NCBI RefSeq assembly: GCF_002159945.1
Contig: NZ_NFJQ01000007.1
Coordinates: 62,001 to 126,000, forward strand
Direction: 5' to 3'
DNA from: Cloacibacillus sp. An23
GTDB taxonomy: Bacteria; Synergistota; Synergistia; Synergistales; Synergistaceae
DNA: 64,000 bases
Position numbers and translations under genes: made by a program. Positions 41,716 to 49,121 of the stretch are shown here, piece by piece. Under the pieces are notes generated by a model, which did no database searches, was not told the DNA's origin, and worked only from the letters and a program-made list of their open reading frames with translations. The stretch's first letter is position 1. Each line of letters opens with the position of its first letter.

Positions 41716-42483
41716 TTACAGCAGCCCTTCCAGGAACGTTTCCGGGCTTTCGTTTTCCGGCAGTTCTTCGTGCGTCAGGGTTTTCGTTATCTGCCCGTCG
41801 CTCATTATGACGAAGCGCGCGGCCAGCTTCGCGGCCTGCGCGAGGCTGTGGGAGACCATTATTATCGGGATGGTTTTTTCAAGCTCTTGCAGCAGCGTTT
41901 CTATCGTTTCGGCGGAGCGGCGGTCGAGCGAGGCCGTCGGCTCGTCGAGCAGAAGGATGTCCGGCTCGAGCGCGAGCGTGCGCGCGAGGCACATTCTTTG
42001 CTGCTGGCCGCCGGAGAAGCTCGACGCGGCGTCGTTGAGGCGGTCTTTCACCTCGTCCCAGAGCCCGGCGCGGCGCAGGCTGCGTTCCATGCGCTCCGCC
42101 GCCTCGCGCTTTCCGAGGCCGAGCGTCAGCTCGAGCGGCAGCGTTATATTTTTTTTGAGCGAGAGCGGCAGCGGGTTCGGAATCTGGAAGACCATGCCGG
42201 CGCGCCGGCGTATCTGCGAGGGCTCGGGCGAGCCGTCCCCGTATATGTCGGTCATTTCGCCGTTTATGAGCAGTTTCGCGCTTCCGCTTCCTTCGTAGCC
42301 GTCGAAGCATTCGTTGAGCCTGTTCAGCGAGCGCAGCAGCGTCGTCTTGCCGGAGCCGGAGCGGCCCATCAGCACCGTTATCCCGCGGCGCGGAAATTTC
42401 GCCGTTATGCCGTGGAGCACTTCGGATCCGTTGAATGAGACGCGCAGCCCTTCCACTTCGGCGCAGTTTTTAGCAGCGTTCAT
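41716..42483 (-). CDS. pstB: phosphate ABC transporter ATP-binding protein PstB
   Basis: ATPase of the high-affinity phosphate importer (255 residues). Walker A GRSGSGKTTLL, a phosphate-type LNRLNECFDGYEGSG region, signature SFSGGQQQRMCLARTLA and Walker B ILLLDEPTASLD are all present. Last gene of pstSCAB, starting directly next to the pstA stop. No phoU gene follows in this window; a terminator does. Confidence 0.94.
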   Translation of the reverse strand: MNAAKNCAEVEGLRVSFNGSEVLHGITAKFPRRGITVLMGRSGSGKTTLLRSLNRLNECFDGYEGSGSAKLLINGEMTDIYGDGSPEPSQIRRRAGMVFQIPNPLPLSLKKNITLPLELTLGLGKREAAERMERSLRRAGLWDEVKDRLNDAASSFSGGQQQRMCLARTLALEPDILLLDEPTASLDRRSAETIETLLQELEKTIPIIMVSHSLAQAAKLAARFVIMSDGQITKTLTHEELPENESPETFLEGLL

Positions 42484-43362
42484 TTATTTGACACCCCTCC
42501 AGCGGCGTTCCATGCCCCTCTGACAGAGCCACGCCGCGCCCATCAGCAGCGCGGAGAGCAGGAGCAGCACGAGCGCCGCGCCGAAGCCGCAAAGCAGCTC
42601 GTTCTCGTCCATGTACTGCGCCGCCGTGTAGTATATGAGAAAAGGCAGGGCCTCGAACTTCGCGCCGAGCCCCGCCGGCATTCCTGAATTGACCACGACG
42701 CCGGTCAGCATGATGACCGCCGTGTCCTCCGCCGCGCGCCCCATCGCGAGCATCACGCCGCCCAAAATGCCGCGTGCTGCGGCGGGAACGAGCAGGCGGC
42801 GCAGTATCTGTCCCTCGGACAAACCCAGCGAGGCGCCGGTAAAATAAAGATTAGGCGGCAGGCTCTCGACCGACGAGCGCGTAGTCACGACCAGCGACGG
42901 CATGACCAGCAGCGCCATGCAGAAGGCGGCGAGGAATATGCAGGTCGTCGCCCCGGGCGCGAAGGTATGCCGCAGAACCAGTATGAGCACGAAGCCGAAA
43001 AGCCCCATCACTATCGACGGCACGCTCGCGAGCATATCCACCGCTAGCGACAGCCGCTCTTTAAGCTTACCGCGCGCGAACCGCGCGAGGTAAAGGCCGA
43101 AGCATATCCCGGGCAGCGCCGCCATCAGCATAGTCAGCGCGACGAGGCAGAGCGTCCCTGCGAAAGCGGGCCAGATGCCATCCCAGACGGGACGCAGGCC
43201 GAGAATAGCGTCGAGCGGCTTCGTGTCGCCGAAGAAAAGCTGCGGTCCGAGCACGGGGAAGCCCTTCTCCGCGATGAAAAATATCAGCGCCCCGCAGCAT
43301 CCGGCGACGTAGGCCGCCCCGAAGAACGCGAGGACGCGGAGAAGCGTGAGCTTAGCCTTCAC
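42484..43362 (-). CDS. pstA: phosphate ABC transporter permease PstA
   Basis: Inner-membrane permease subunit (292 residues, about six helices). The ABC-transporter inner-membrane loop is seen around GASLGLSEGQILRRLLVPAAARGI, and GRAAEDTAVIMLTG is typical of PstA/PstC. It overlaps pstC by 11 bp and abuts pstB. Confidence 0.92.
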   Translation of the reverse strand: MKAKLTLLRVLAFFGAAYVAGCCGALIFFIAEKGFPVLGPQLFFGDTKPLDAILGLRPVWDGIWPAFAGTLCLVALTMLMAALPGICFGLYLARFARGKLKERLSLAVDMLASVPSIVMGLFGFVLILVLRHTFAPGATTCIFLAAFCMALLVMPSLVVTTRSSVESLPPNLYFTGASLGLSEGQILRRLLVPAAARGILGGVMLAMGRAAEDTAVIMLTGVVVNSGMPAGLGAKFEALPFLIYYTAAQYMDENELLCGFGAALVLLLLSALLMGAAWLCQRGMERRWRGVK

Positions 43363-44200
43363 GGCGCTTCCTCCCGCGCAGCGTGCGGAATATAAGGTTC
43401 GCGCCTGTGCTGAGCGCGAGCAGGATGCCCCCCGCTGCGAAAAGCGAATAATAGGCCGTGCCGCCGACGTCCGACGAAAGCACCAGGCCGATGTGCGCCG
43501 TCAGCGTGCGTATAGCCGCGAGCGGCGAGACGGGATACTGCACGGCGTTGCCGGCGAGCATCGTCGGGATCATCGTATCCCCCGCCGCGCGCCCGAAGCC
43601 GAGCAGCGCCGCGCCCCAAAGCCACTCGCGGCACGACGGCAGCACGACGAAGGCCAGATGCTCCGCGCGCGAAAGTCCGAGCGAGGCCGCCGCCAGCCTG
43701 CTTTCGCGCGCGGCCTGCTCCACCGCGCCGTCCATGGTCAGCACCATAGTGGGCGTAATCAGCAGAGCTAAGATAAAAGTGGCCGTCATCCACGAGAGAC
43801 CCGAGCCGCCGAAACCGTCGCGGATGAACGGGACTAGCAGGAACACCGATGCGAAGCCGTAGACGACGGTGGGTACGGCGGTCATCATGCGGAGCAGCGA
43901 TAAAAGCAGCGCCCCGCTGCGTTTTCCGCCGAAGCCGTGGATATAGCAGACGCAGCCGAACGACACCAGCCAGCCCAGCGCGAGCGCCGAAAGCGAAAGC
44001 GCAGCCGTCGCCGCGATCATAGGCAGAATGCCGAAACGATGCGCCTCGGGCTTCCAGACGGAGCTGAACAGCTCGCCGCCGCTCATATAGAAGCCCTCGG
44101 CGGCACAGAAAATAATAAAGACGAAGACCGACGCCAGAAGCGCCGTCACATAAGCCGCGGAAGCGCGGAGCAAAAAAGGAGCTTTTCTATCTGCAGTCAT
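43352..44200 (-). CDS. pstC: phosphate ABC transporter permease PstC
   Basis: Second permease subunit (282 residues). The cytoplasmic coupling loop lies at AASLGLSRAEHLAFVVLPSCR, and GFGRAAGDTMIPTMLAGN matches the PstC family. Encoded 52 bp after pstS and overlapping pstA. An Fe-rich or alternative anion is unlikely given the PstS-type binding protein. Confidence 0.92.
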   Translation of the reverse strand: MTADRKAPFLLRASAAYVTALLASVFVFIIFCAAEGFYMSGGELFSSVWKPEAHRFGILPMIAATAALSLSALALGWLVSFGCVCYIHGFGGKRSGALLLSLLRMMTAVPTVVYGFASVFLLVPFIRDGFGGSGLSWMTATFILALLITPTMVLTMDGAVEQAARESRLAAASLGLSRAEHLAFVVLPSCREWLWGAALLGFGRAAGDTMIPTMLAGNAVQYPVSPLAAIRTLTAHIGLVLSSDVGGTAYYSLFAAGGILLALSTGANLIFRTLRGRKRREG

Positions 44201-44252
44201 GGCGCGCGAAAAGCGCGAAGCGCCGGAAAACCGGCGCCCCGCTGAAATTTCG

Positions 44253-45083
44253 TTACTTCCTCGGAATGGGGATATAGCCCGCGGCGCTGATTATCTCCGC
44301 GCCCTCAGGCGAATAGATGTAGTCGATGAAGAGCGCGGTCAGCCCCTGCGGGTCGCCCTTCGTGTTCATGAAGAGGTCGCGGACGACGGTGTAGCTTCCG
44401 TTCGCTGCGTTCTCCTGCGTCGCCGTCATGCCCTCGAGCTTCGGGGCCTTCACGGACTCGTCTATGTGGCCGATGCCGACGTAGCCGATGGCGTTCTTGT
44501 CCTTCGCGACGGCGGTCTTCATAGCGCCGTTGGAATTGACGACGTTGGCCGAAGCAGCCACGTCGCCGCCCTTGATGGCCTTATCGGTGAAGACCTCGCG
44601 CGTGCCGCTGCCGTCCTCGCGGATATAGAGATTGATCTGCGCGTCCTCGCCGCCGACCTCTTTCCAGTTCGTTATCTTGCCGGCGTAGATGTCCGCGACC
44701 TGCGCGAAAGTCAGCTCTTCGACCTTGTTCGACGGATGCACGACGACCGCTACTCCGTCGATGGCGAACGGGAACGTCTTAAGCCCGTACTTCTCCACCT
44801 CTTCGGCCTTAAGCGGGCGTCCGGTGTTGCCTATCTCGACGAGCCCCTCGCCGACCTGCTTCACGCCGACGCCGGAGCCGCCGCCCGCGACGGTGATGCG
44901 GATGTCGGGATTGACGGACATGATGCGCTTGGCCGCCTCCTGCATCACGGGGATGTGCGCCGTGCCTCCGGCGATGTCGATCTTCCCCTTCTGACCCTTG
45001 AAAGCGTCGAGCGGAGCCGCGGCGCAGGCCGAGGCGGCGAACAGGCATATCAGCGCCCCGAGAAGAAACCTCTTCATTCTCAT
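44253..45083 (-). CDS. pstS: phosphate-binding protein PstS
   Basis: Periplasmic phosphate-binding protein (276 residues) with a signal peptide (FLLGALICLFAASACAAA). Ligand-loop features are GGTAHIPVMQEAA, VAGGGSGVGVKQV and the REDGSGTREVF segment that hydrogen-bonds phosphate. First gene of pstSCAB. GGAG lies about ten bases upstream of the first ATG; MKRF two codons on is an alternative start. Confidence 0.93.
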   Translation of the reverse strand: MRMKRFLLGALICLFAASACAAAPLDAFKGQKGKIDIAGGTAHIPVMQEAAKRIMSVNPDIRITVAGGGSGVGVKQVGEGLVEIGNTGRPLKAEEVEKYGLKTFPFAIDGVAVVVHPSNKVEELTFAQVADIYAGKITNWKEVGGEDAQINLYIREDGSGTREVFTDKAIKGGDVAASANVVNSNGAMKTAVAKDKNAIGYVGIGHIDESVKAPKLEGMTATQENAANGSYTVVRDLFMNTKGDPQGLTALFIDYIYSPEGAEIISAAGYIPIPRK

Positions 45084-45694
45084 AACAACAGCACTCCTTT
45101 TAAGATATATATTTCGCGCGGCGAAAAGCCGCAGCGCGGCAAACGTAAACGGCGCGCGGCAGACCGCGCGCGCGGCGTGACTATGGCATGGGAAAGGTTA
45201 TTGAAGCGGAGCGCGCCCTAAAGAAAAGATGGACGGCGCGAAAAGACGACGCCGGCGCCCGCGCAATGCATCCCGTGCATTTTGCCGCCGCATGATCACG
45301 TCATCCATTCCCACCGTCCTTCCAAATCGTTACATAAAATTTACGTTGAATGATACCACATTCGCGCCGTTATCGCCATTTAACTGCGAAAAACCGACGC
45401 AGCGCAGTAAAACATAAGCGCCCCCGCGGCACCGCCAACAGGATCACCTCATAATAATCAGCAGAGGAGCCGCCGCTTATCCCGTCATTCCGCGCTCCGA
45501 CGTGGAATCCAGCGGCTTCTGCTTCACGCGCCCCAATTCGCCAGCCCCTGCGTCAAGAGCGGCGGCGTTGGCTGCGCTTTGAGCTTTGCCGCCGCTGTGC
45601 GGTTTTGCCGATTTTTTGCGTTTTTCGGTTTTCGCGGTTCGCATCGGGGTATAATAGGGGTATTTAATATGAAAGGTAAGGTTTTGCTTCGGAA
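45084..45694. other. long leader/intergenic region upstream of pstS
   Basis: No confident gene. TTACAT (45330) and TTACGT (45341) are spaced 11 bp, a Pho-box-like spacing, but 250 bp from pstS and with no clear -10. A leftward 36-codon frame beginning at 45308 after GGTGGGA could be a short leader ORF. A palindromic repeat copy lies at 45483. A rightward TATAAT at 45651-45656 precedes the TrhA gene. Confidence 0.45.
45483..45514. repeat. palindromic MITE-like arm, copy C
   Basis: CGTCATTCCGCGCTCCGACG followed by TGGAATCCAGCG: an imperfect palindrome nearly identical to the left arm at 9334-9365. Only one arm is seen here. Confidence 0.65.
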
Positions 45695-46345
45695 ATGCCA
45701 AAAGATAAACGTGAAATAACAAGTTCGGCTACGCACCTCGCGGGCGCACTGCTCGCCGCGGCGGGACTGGCGAGGCTCGCGTACGTCGCGTGGAGCCGGG
45801 AGGAAGGGACTGCGGCCTTCGTATCGGTGCTCGTCTTCGGCGCGAGCATGGTCCTGCTTTACTGCACGAGCTCGCTCTACCATTGGTGCTGCGCCGTCCA
45901 CGCGCGCGCCGCCTCTTTTATGCAGAGGCTCGACCACATGGCGATATTCCTGCTCATCGCCGGGACTTATACGCCTGTCTGCGTGCTGCGGCTGGGCCGG
46001 CCGGCGGGGTGCGTGATGCTTGCTCTGGTCTGGGGCGCGGCGGCCGCCGGGTTCGTCATCAAGATTTTCTGGATGCGCGCGCCGGTGTGGGTCTCATGCG
46101 CCGTCTATCTCGCCATGGGGTGGCTTGCGGCCTTTTTCATCGTTCCGCTGTGGCGCGCGATGTCCGCCGCCGAAATGGCGTGGCTCGTCGCTGGCGGCCT
46201 GCTCTACACGGCGGGTGCCGTGATCTTCGCGCTCGAACGCCCGCGCCTGAAATTTCGATGGTTCGGCCCTCACGAGCTGTTCCATCTTTTCGTGATGGGC
46301 GGCTCGCTCTGCCACTACGTCACGATTTCCGGCTGCATCGCGTAA
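45695..46345 (+). CDS. trhA: hemolysin III/PAQR family membrane protein (TrhA)
   Basis: Seven-helix membrane protein of the PAQR/hemolysin III family (216 residues), implicated in membrane fluidity homeostasis, not true haemolysis. Metal-ligand motifs are intact: SSLYHWCC..H and RLDHMAIFLLIAGTYTP early, then GPHELFHLFVMGGSLCHY late. The start MPKDKREI is preceded by a 16-codon out-of-frame ORF (from 45669) that overlaps it and might affect translation. Confidence 0.9.
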   Translation: MPKDKREITSSATHLAGALLAAAGLARLAYVAWSREEGTAAFVSVLVFGASMVLLYCTSSLYHWCCAVHARAASFMQRLDHMAIFLLIAGTYTPVCVLRLGRPAGCVMLALVWGAAAAGFVIKIFWMRAPVWVSCAVYLAMGWLAAFFIVPLWRAMSAAEMAWLVAGGLLYTAGAVIFALERPRLKFRWFGPHELFHLFVMGGSLCHYVTISGCIA

Positions 46346-46423
46346 GCGGAGCTGAGCCGGCGGCGCGCGGCGTTGCGGCGCGCGGGCAGAGCCGAACGAT
46401 TAGCGGCGTGACGAGTGAGGCGG

Positions 46424-46455
46424 ACGCGTCCCGGGGGGCCGGGGCGCGTTTTTTT
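46424..46455 (+). terminator. intrinsic terminator after trhA
   Basis: ACGCGTCCC pairs with GGGGCGCGT (one G-U), ending in seven T. Confidence 0.85.
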
Positions 46456-46529
46456 ATGCGCGGCCTCCGGTGCGCCGCCGCGCAGCGTTTTTACTTTTCA
46501 AAAAAATCCGCCGATAACGCAAGCATCCT

Positions 46530-46711
46530 GAGCCTTGTGGAACGTCGCCCCCACTCCGTCCCGAACGCCGAGGCCGAGGCGTACCGAAGCGGCATAGGCG
46601 CGGCGCATGACGGAGGCCGCGCATAAGCCGTCAGCCGCGGCGCTTTGTCCTGGCACATGAGGTCTGAGGGGCGGCGTAAATTTATATATGAGGCTTAACG
46701 CGCTGCAAAAG
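46530..46711 (-). repeat. ~200-bp dispersed intergenic element, copy 3 (inverted)
   Basis: Reverse-complement relative of the elements at 21167 and 26885. Matching blocks are GAACGCCGAGGC..GAAGCGG and GGCGGCGTAAATTTATATATGAGG, in the order expected for an inverted copy. It is the most diverged of the three. Confidence 0.55.
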
Positions 46712-46994
46712 CCCTCGTCCCGTCCCTATTCCGGCGTGTTGAGGCGTTAAAAAGAGTGTTTATGTTTTGATGTATATTGACCATAATCGGCAGCCTCTTT
46801 TGCCTGATGCCGGACGCGCGCGAAGCCGCGGCGATTCGTCCGGCTTTGCCCTCGGCGCTGGGTTCGCCGCGTAGCGCGCCCCTCCGCGCTTTCGTTTCGC
46901 GCCGTCCCGTTCGGCTTTCGCGGCGTATTCCTGTTTATGTATTAAATATAAAATTATATTTTTTAATATCGTAATCATAAAAAAACGCTTGTTA
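46712..46994. other. intergenic, no gene seen
   Basis: AT-rich at both ends with a GC-rich centre. A leftward frame at 46760-47068 is low complexity in its second half and has no family features. I see nothing else before the promoter at 46995. Confidence 0.4.
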
Positions 46995-47023
46995 TTGACT
47001 GACACTAGCGGCGAGGCTATACT
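46995..47023 (+). promoter_or_regulatory. promoter of the XRE-cupin regulator
   Basis: TTGACT, 17 bases, TATACT, about 75 bases before the ATG. Confidence 0.72.
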
Positions 47024-47095
47024 TGCGGTAGGTAATTTACACGCATAGAACAGGCTTATATTTTTCACATTTCATGACGAAAGCGGGGCGACGCC

Positions 47096-47641
47096 ATGAG
47101 TTTCTCGGAAACTATAAGACGATACCGGAAGGAACGCGGATGGACGCTTGAAGCGTTGTCGAAGCGCGTCGATTTGTCCGTCGCCCAGCTCTCGAAGCTG
47201 GAGACCGGGAAGTCGGAGCCGAGCATCGACAGCCTGCGCAGGCTCGCCGCAGTCTACGGCGTCGCGGTCTCCGCTTTGACGAGCTCCGAGGGGCGCGAGC
47301 CTCTTTCACCCGTGCGCAGCGGCGGCGGCTTCGTCGTTATGACGGGCGAGGGCGGAGACGTTACGCTGCGGTTCCTCACGATGCGGCGCAGCGCCAGGAT
47401 GCAGCCGGTCGAGGCCGTCATGCCGCGCGGCTCTAAGCTCTGTCCTAAGCAGCTCGCGCCTGGCGACACCTTCTTCTACGTCGTGACGGGGCGCGTCAGT
47501 TTTTATTACGGCGACTGCGAGAGCTGCGAGATGGGCGCGGGCGATTCGCTCTATTTCGACGGATTCGTGCCGCACCGATGGGAAAACGAAGGAGAATCGG
47601 AGGCCGTGCTGGTGCTGTGCGGCGACATCCCTTCCGCGTAA
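47096..47641 (+). CDS. XRE family regulator with C-terminal cupin
   Basis: Cytoplasmic regulator (181 residues). The N-terminal HTH_3 domain (RYRKERGWTLEALSKRVDLS, then LETGKSEPSI) is joined to a cupin small-molecule-binding domain with LAPGDTFFYVVTGRV and GDSLYFDGFVPHRW. This PuuR-like architecture controls amino-acid, polyamine or carbohydrate genes in response to a small ligand. No target is obvious; the next genes are a Fe-ADH remnant and a cupin protein. Confidence 0.88.
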   Translation: MSFSETIRRYRKERGWTLEALSKRVDLSVAQLSKLETGKSEPSIDSLRRLAAVYGVAVSALTSSEGREPLSPVRSGGGFVVMTGEGGDVTLRFLTMRRSARMQPVEAVMPRGSKLCPKQLAPGDTFFYVVTGRVSFYYGDCESCEMGAGDSLYFDGFVPHRWENEGESEAVLVLCGDIPSA

Positions 47642-47649
47642 ATCCGCTG

Positions 47650-47676
47650 ATCCCCGCCTCGCGCGGGGATTTGCCT
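47650..47676 (+). terminator. hairpin after the XRE-cupin gene
   Basis: ATCCCCGC and GCGGGGAT pair around CTCGC; only TTTG follows, so termination would be weak. Confidence 0.5.
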
Positions 47677-47770
47677 TGTCTTCCGGCGAGATTGACTTAG
47701 AGCCGGCTTCAAGTGCTATCTTTTAATACAGCGAAAGGTTTACGAGACTTATCGGCCCGAAAGGAGAGAG

Positions 47771-48028
47771 TTTTATAAATGGACGGCGGCGAAGGCGATG
47801 GGCGCGGAAGAGGCCTCTAAGCCCGAAGACTTCATCACGGCGCTCGCGGACCTTCAGCGCGAATGCGGAGCGGACGGCCTCAAAATGTCCGGCTGCGTCA
47901 CCGCTCCCTACGAATTTGAGAAAATGGCGAAGAACGCGATGGATTCCATGTGCTGGCTCTTCGTCGGCGGCCGCGTGGAACTCCCGATAGAAGACTGCGC
48001 GGAGATATACAAAAAATCCTACAGATAA
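47771..48028 (+). pseudogene. iron-containing alcohol dehydrogenase, C-terminal remnant
   Basis: About 85 residues in one frame, without a start fitting the family, match the end of a Fe-dependent alcohol dehydrogenase. It reads YKWTAAKAMGAEEASKPEDF, LKMSGCVTAPYEFEKMAKNA and finishes EDCAEIYKKSYR, the usual family ending. The NAD-binding and metal-binding parts are absent. An ATG at 47779 with GGAGAGAG nearby reads another frame for 13 codons only. A frame-internal ATG at 47798 could yield a 76-residue product, but no activity is possible. Confidence 0.7.
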
Positions 48029-48041
48029 GAGGCGCATGGCA

Positions 48042-48437
48042 ATGGCTGATTTCAAAGAAAGCCTTATATTCCCTGCGGGGGAGAGATTCGACAACAAAAA
48101 CTTCAGCGGCGAGGTCTGGCTCAAAATGCTGACCGAAGGCGCGTGCCCGATAGCGAACGTGACCTTCGCGCCCGGCTGCCGCAACAACTGGCACACCCAC
48201 CGCGGCGGGCAGATACTGCTCGTCACCGCGGGGCGCGGCTACTACCAGGAATGGGACGGCGAAGCGCGCGAGCTGAAACCCGGCGACGTGGTTGAAATCC
48301 CCGCCGAAGTCAAGCACTGGCACGGCGCGGCCCCCGATTCGTGGTTTTCGCACATTGCGATAGAAGTACACCCCGAGCTTGGTCCCGCGACATGGCTCGA
48401 GCCGGTATCCGACGAAGTCTACGGGAAACTGAAGTAA
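48042..48437 (+). CDS. small cupin domain protein
   Basis: Single-domain cupin (131 residues). Motif 1 is CRNNWHTHRGGQILLVTAG and motif 2 is LKPGDVVEIPAEVKHWHGA, with the three His plus Gln/Glu metal-ligand pattern. Such proteins, often fused to or beside carboxymuconolactone decarboxylase-like proteins, are of unclear enzymatic role. ATG 48042 is chosen because AAGAGG is nine bases away; ATG 48036 is only three bases from it. Confidence 0.87.
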   Translation: MADFKESLIFPAGERFDNKNFSGEVWLKMLTEGACPIANVTFAPGCRNNWHTHRGGQILLVTAGRGYYQEWDGEARELKPGDVVEIPAEVKHWHGAAPDSWFSHIAIEVHPELGPATWLEPVSDEVYGKLK

Positions 48438-48460
48438 CTGGGTAATTTACCAATTTATCA

Positions 48461-48495
48461 TTCCGCTCTTTATCGGTAAAAGAGCGGATATTTTT
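48461..48495 (+). terminator. intrinsic terminator after the cupin gene
   Basis: CCGCTCTTT pairs with AAAGAGCGG, then ATATTTTT. A second hairpin GCCCTGCG / CGCAGGGC (48496-48519) follows. Confidence 0.75.
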
Positions 48496-48596
48496 GCCCT
48501 GCGTGCTTTACGCGCAGGGCGACAGCATTTACTTTTTTTTAACTTTTATAACATGCTGTTAACTTGCCAAAGAAATGTAAGGGAACTGCTAGTTAA

Positions 48597-48700
48597 TTAT
48601 GTCGCGCTCCGACGCGGTAATTAGGTGTCATTAAATACGGTCGTTTGCCACGATTAAAGTATCTAAGCATCCTATCAAACTCAGTATGACTGGATTTACG
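48597..48700. repeat. decayed MITE-like element, copy D
   Basis: GTCGCGCTCCGACGCGGTAAT at the left, a TCATTAAATACGG block resembling the interior of copy A, and ATGACTGGATTTACG at the right. Same layout as 9334-9424 but diverged. Confidence 0.5.
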
Positions 48701-48760
48701 TATTGAATTAAAGCAGGGAGAAGAGTAAATGCTGTCGCCCTGCGGGGCCTGCCCGCTTAC

Positions 48761-48788
48761 TTGACAAAAGATAAAAAGGCGATAGACT
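48761..48788 (+). promoter_or_regulatory. promoter of the corrinoid-uptake operon
   Basis: TTGACA, 16 bases, TAGACT; transcription would start near 48795, just ahead of the riboswitch. Confidence 0.65.
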
Positions 48789-48827
48789 GAGAGCCGGCGC
48801 GGCTGCTGTCAAATGCCAGTTTGCAGC

Positions 48828-49025
48828 GTTGCGTGCCTGTTTCCTTTGGAGATAGGAATTTTATATAGCGTCCGCGGAGTAGGGAATTCGGTAAAAAGCC
48901 GAAGCGGCCCCTGCCACCGTAATCGGGACGAAACCGCATTCGCCATTGCGTTTTTTGCGAGAAGGCGCGGGAGTAGGATGAACGAGAGCCGGGAGACCTG
49001 CCGCGGAGCGTTTGAGGCTTCAATG
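48828..49025 (+). promoter_or_regulatory. cobalamin riboswitch
   Basis: RNA aptamer for adenosylcobalamin-type corrinoids. Conserved blocks are seen in order: GTGCCTG at the 5' side, GGGAATTCGGT, AAGCCGAAGCGGCCCCTGCCACCGTAA for the core (in parts), GGGAGTAGGATGAACG, and the B12 box GAGCCGGGAGACCTGCC at 48986-49002. It lies in the leader of a TonB-dependent receptor gene and should repress the whole uptake operon when corrinoid is plentiful. Confidence 0.9.
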
Positions 49026-49121
49026 CGCAGAGGGCGCATAACGGCGGCTTTGCGTGAATTGACGAGCGGGAAGCGCCTTGCGTTCTCCCGCTTAAAATTT
49101 ACGGTACAGGAGGTCGCCGTT

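Noticed and set aside
46760-47068. Leftward 102-codon frame upstream of the XRE-cupin regulator
   Set aside because: Crosses the regulator promoter region, low complexity, no similarity recognised.
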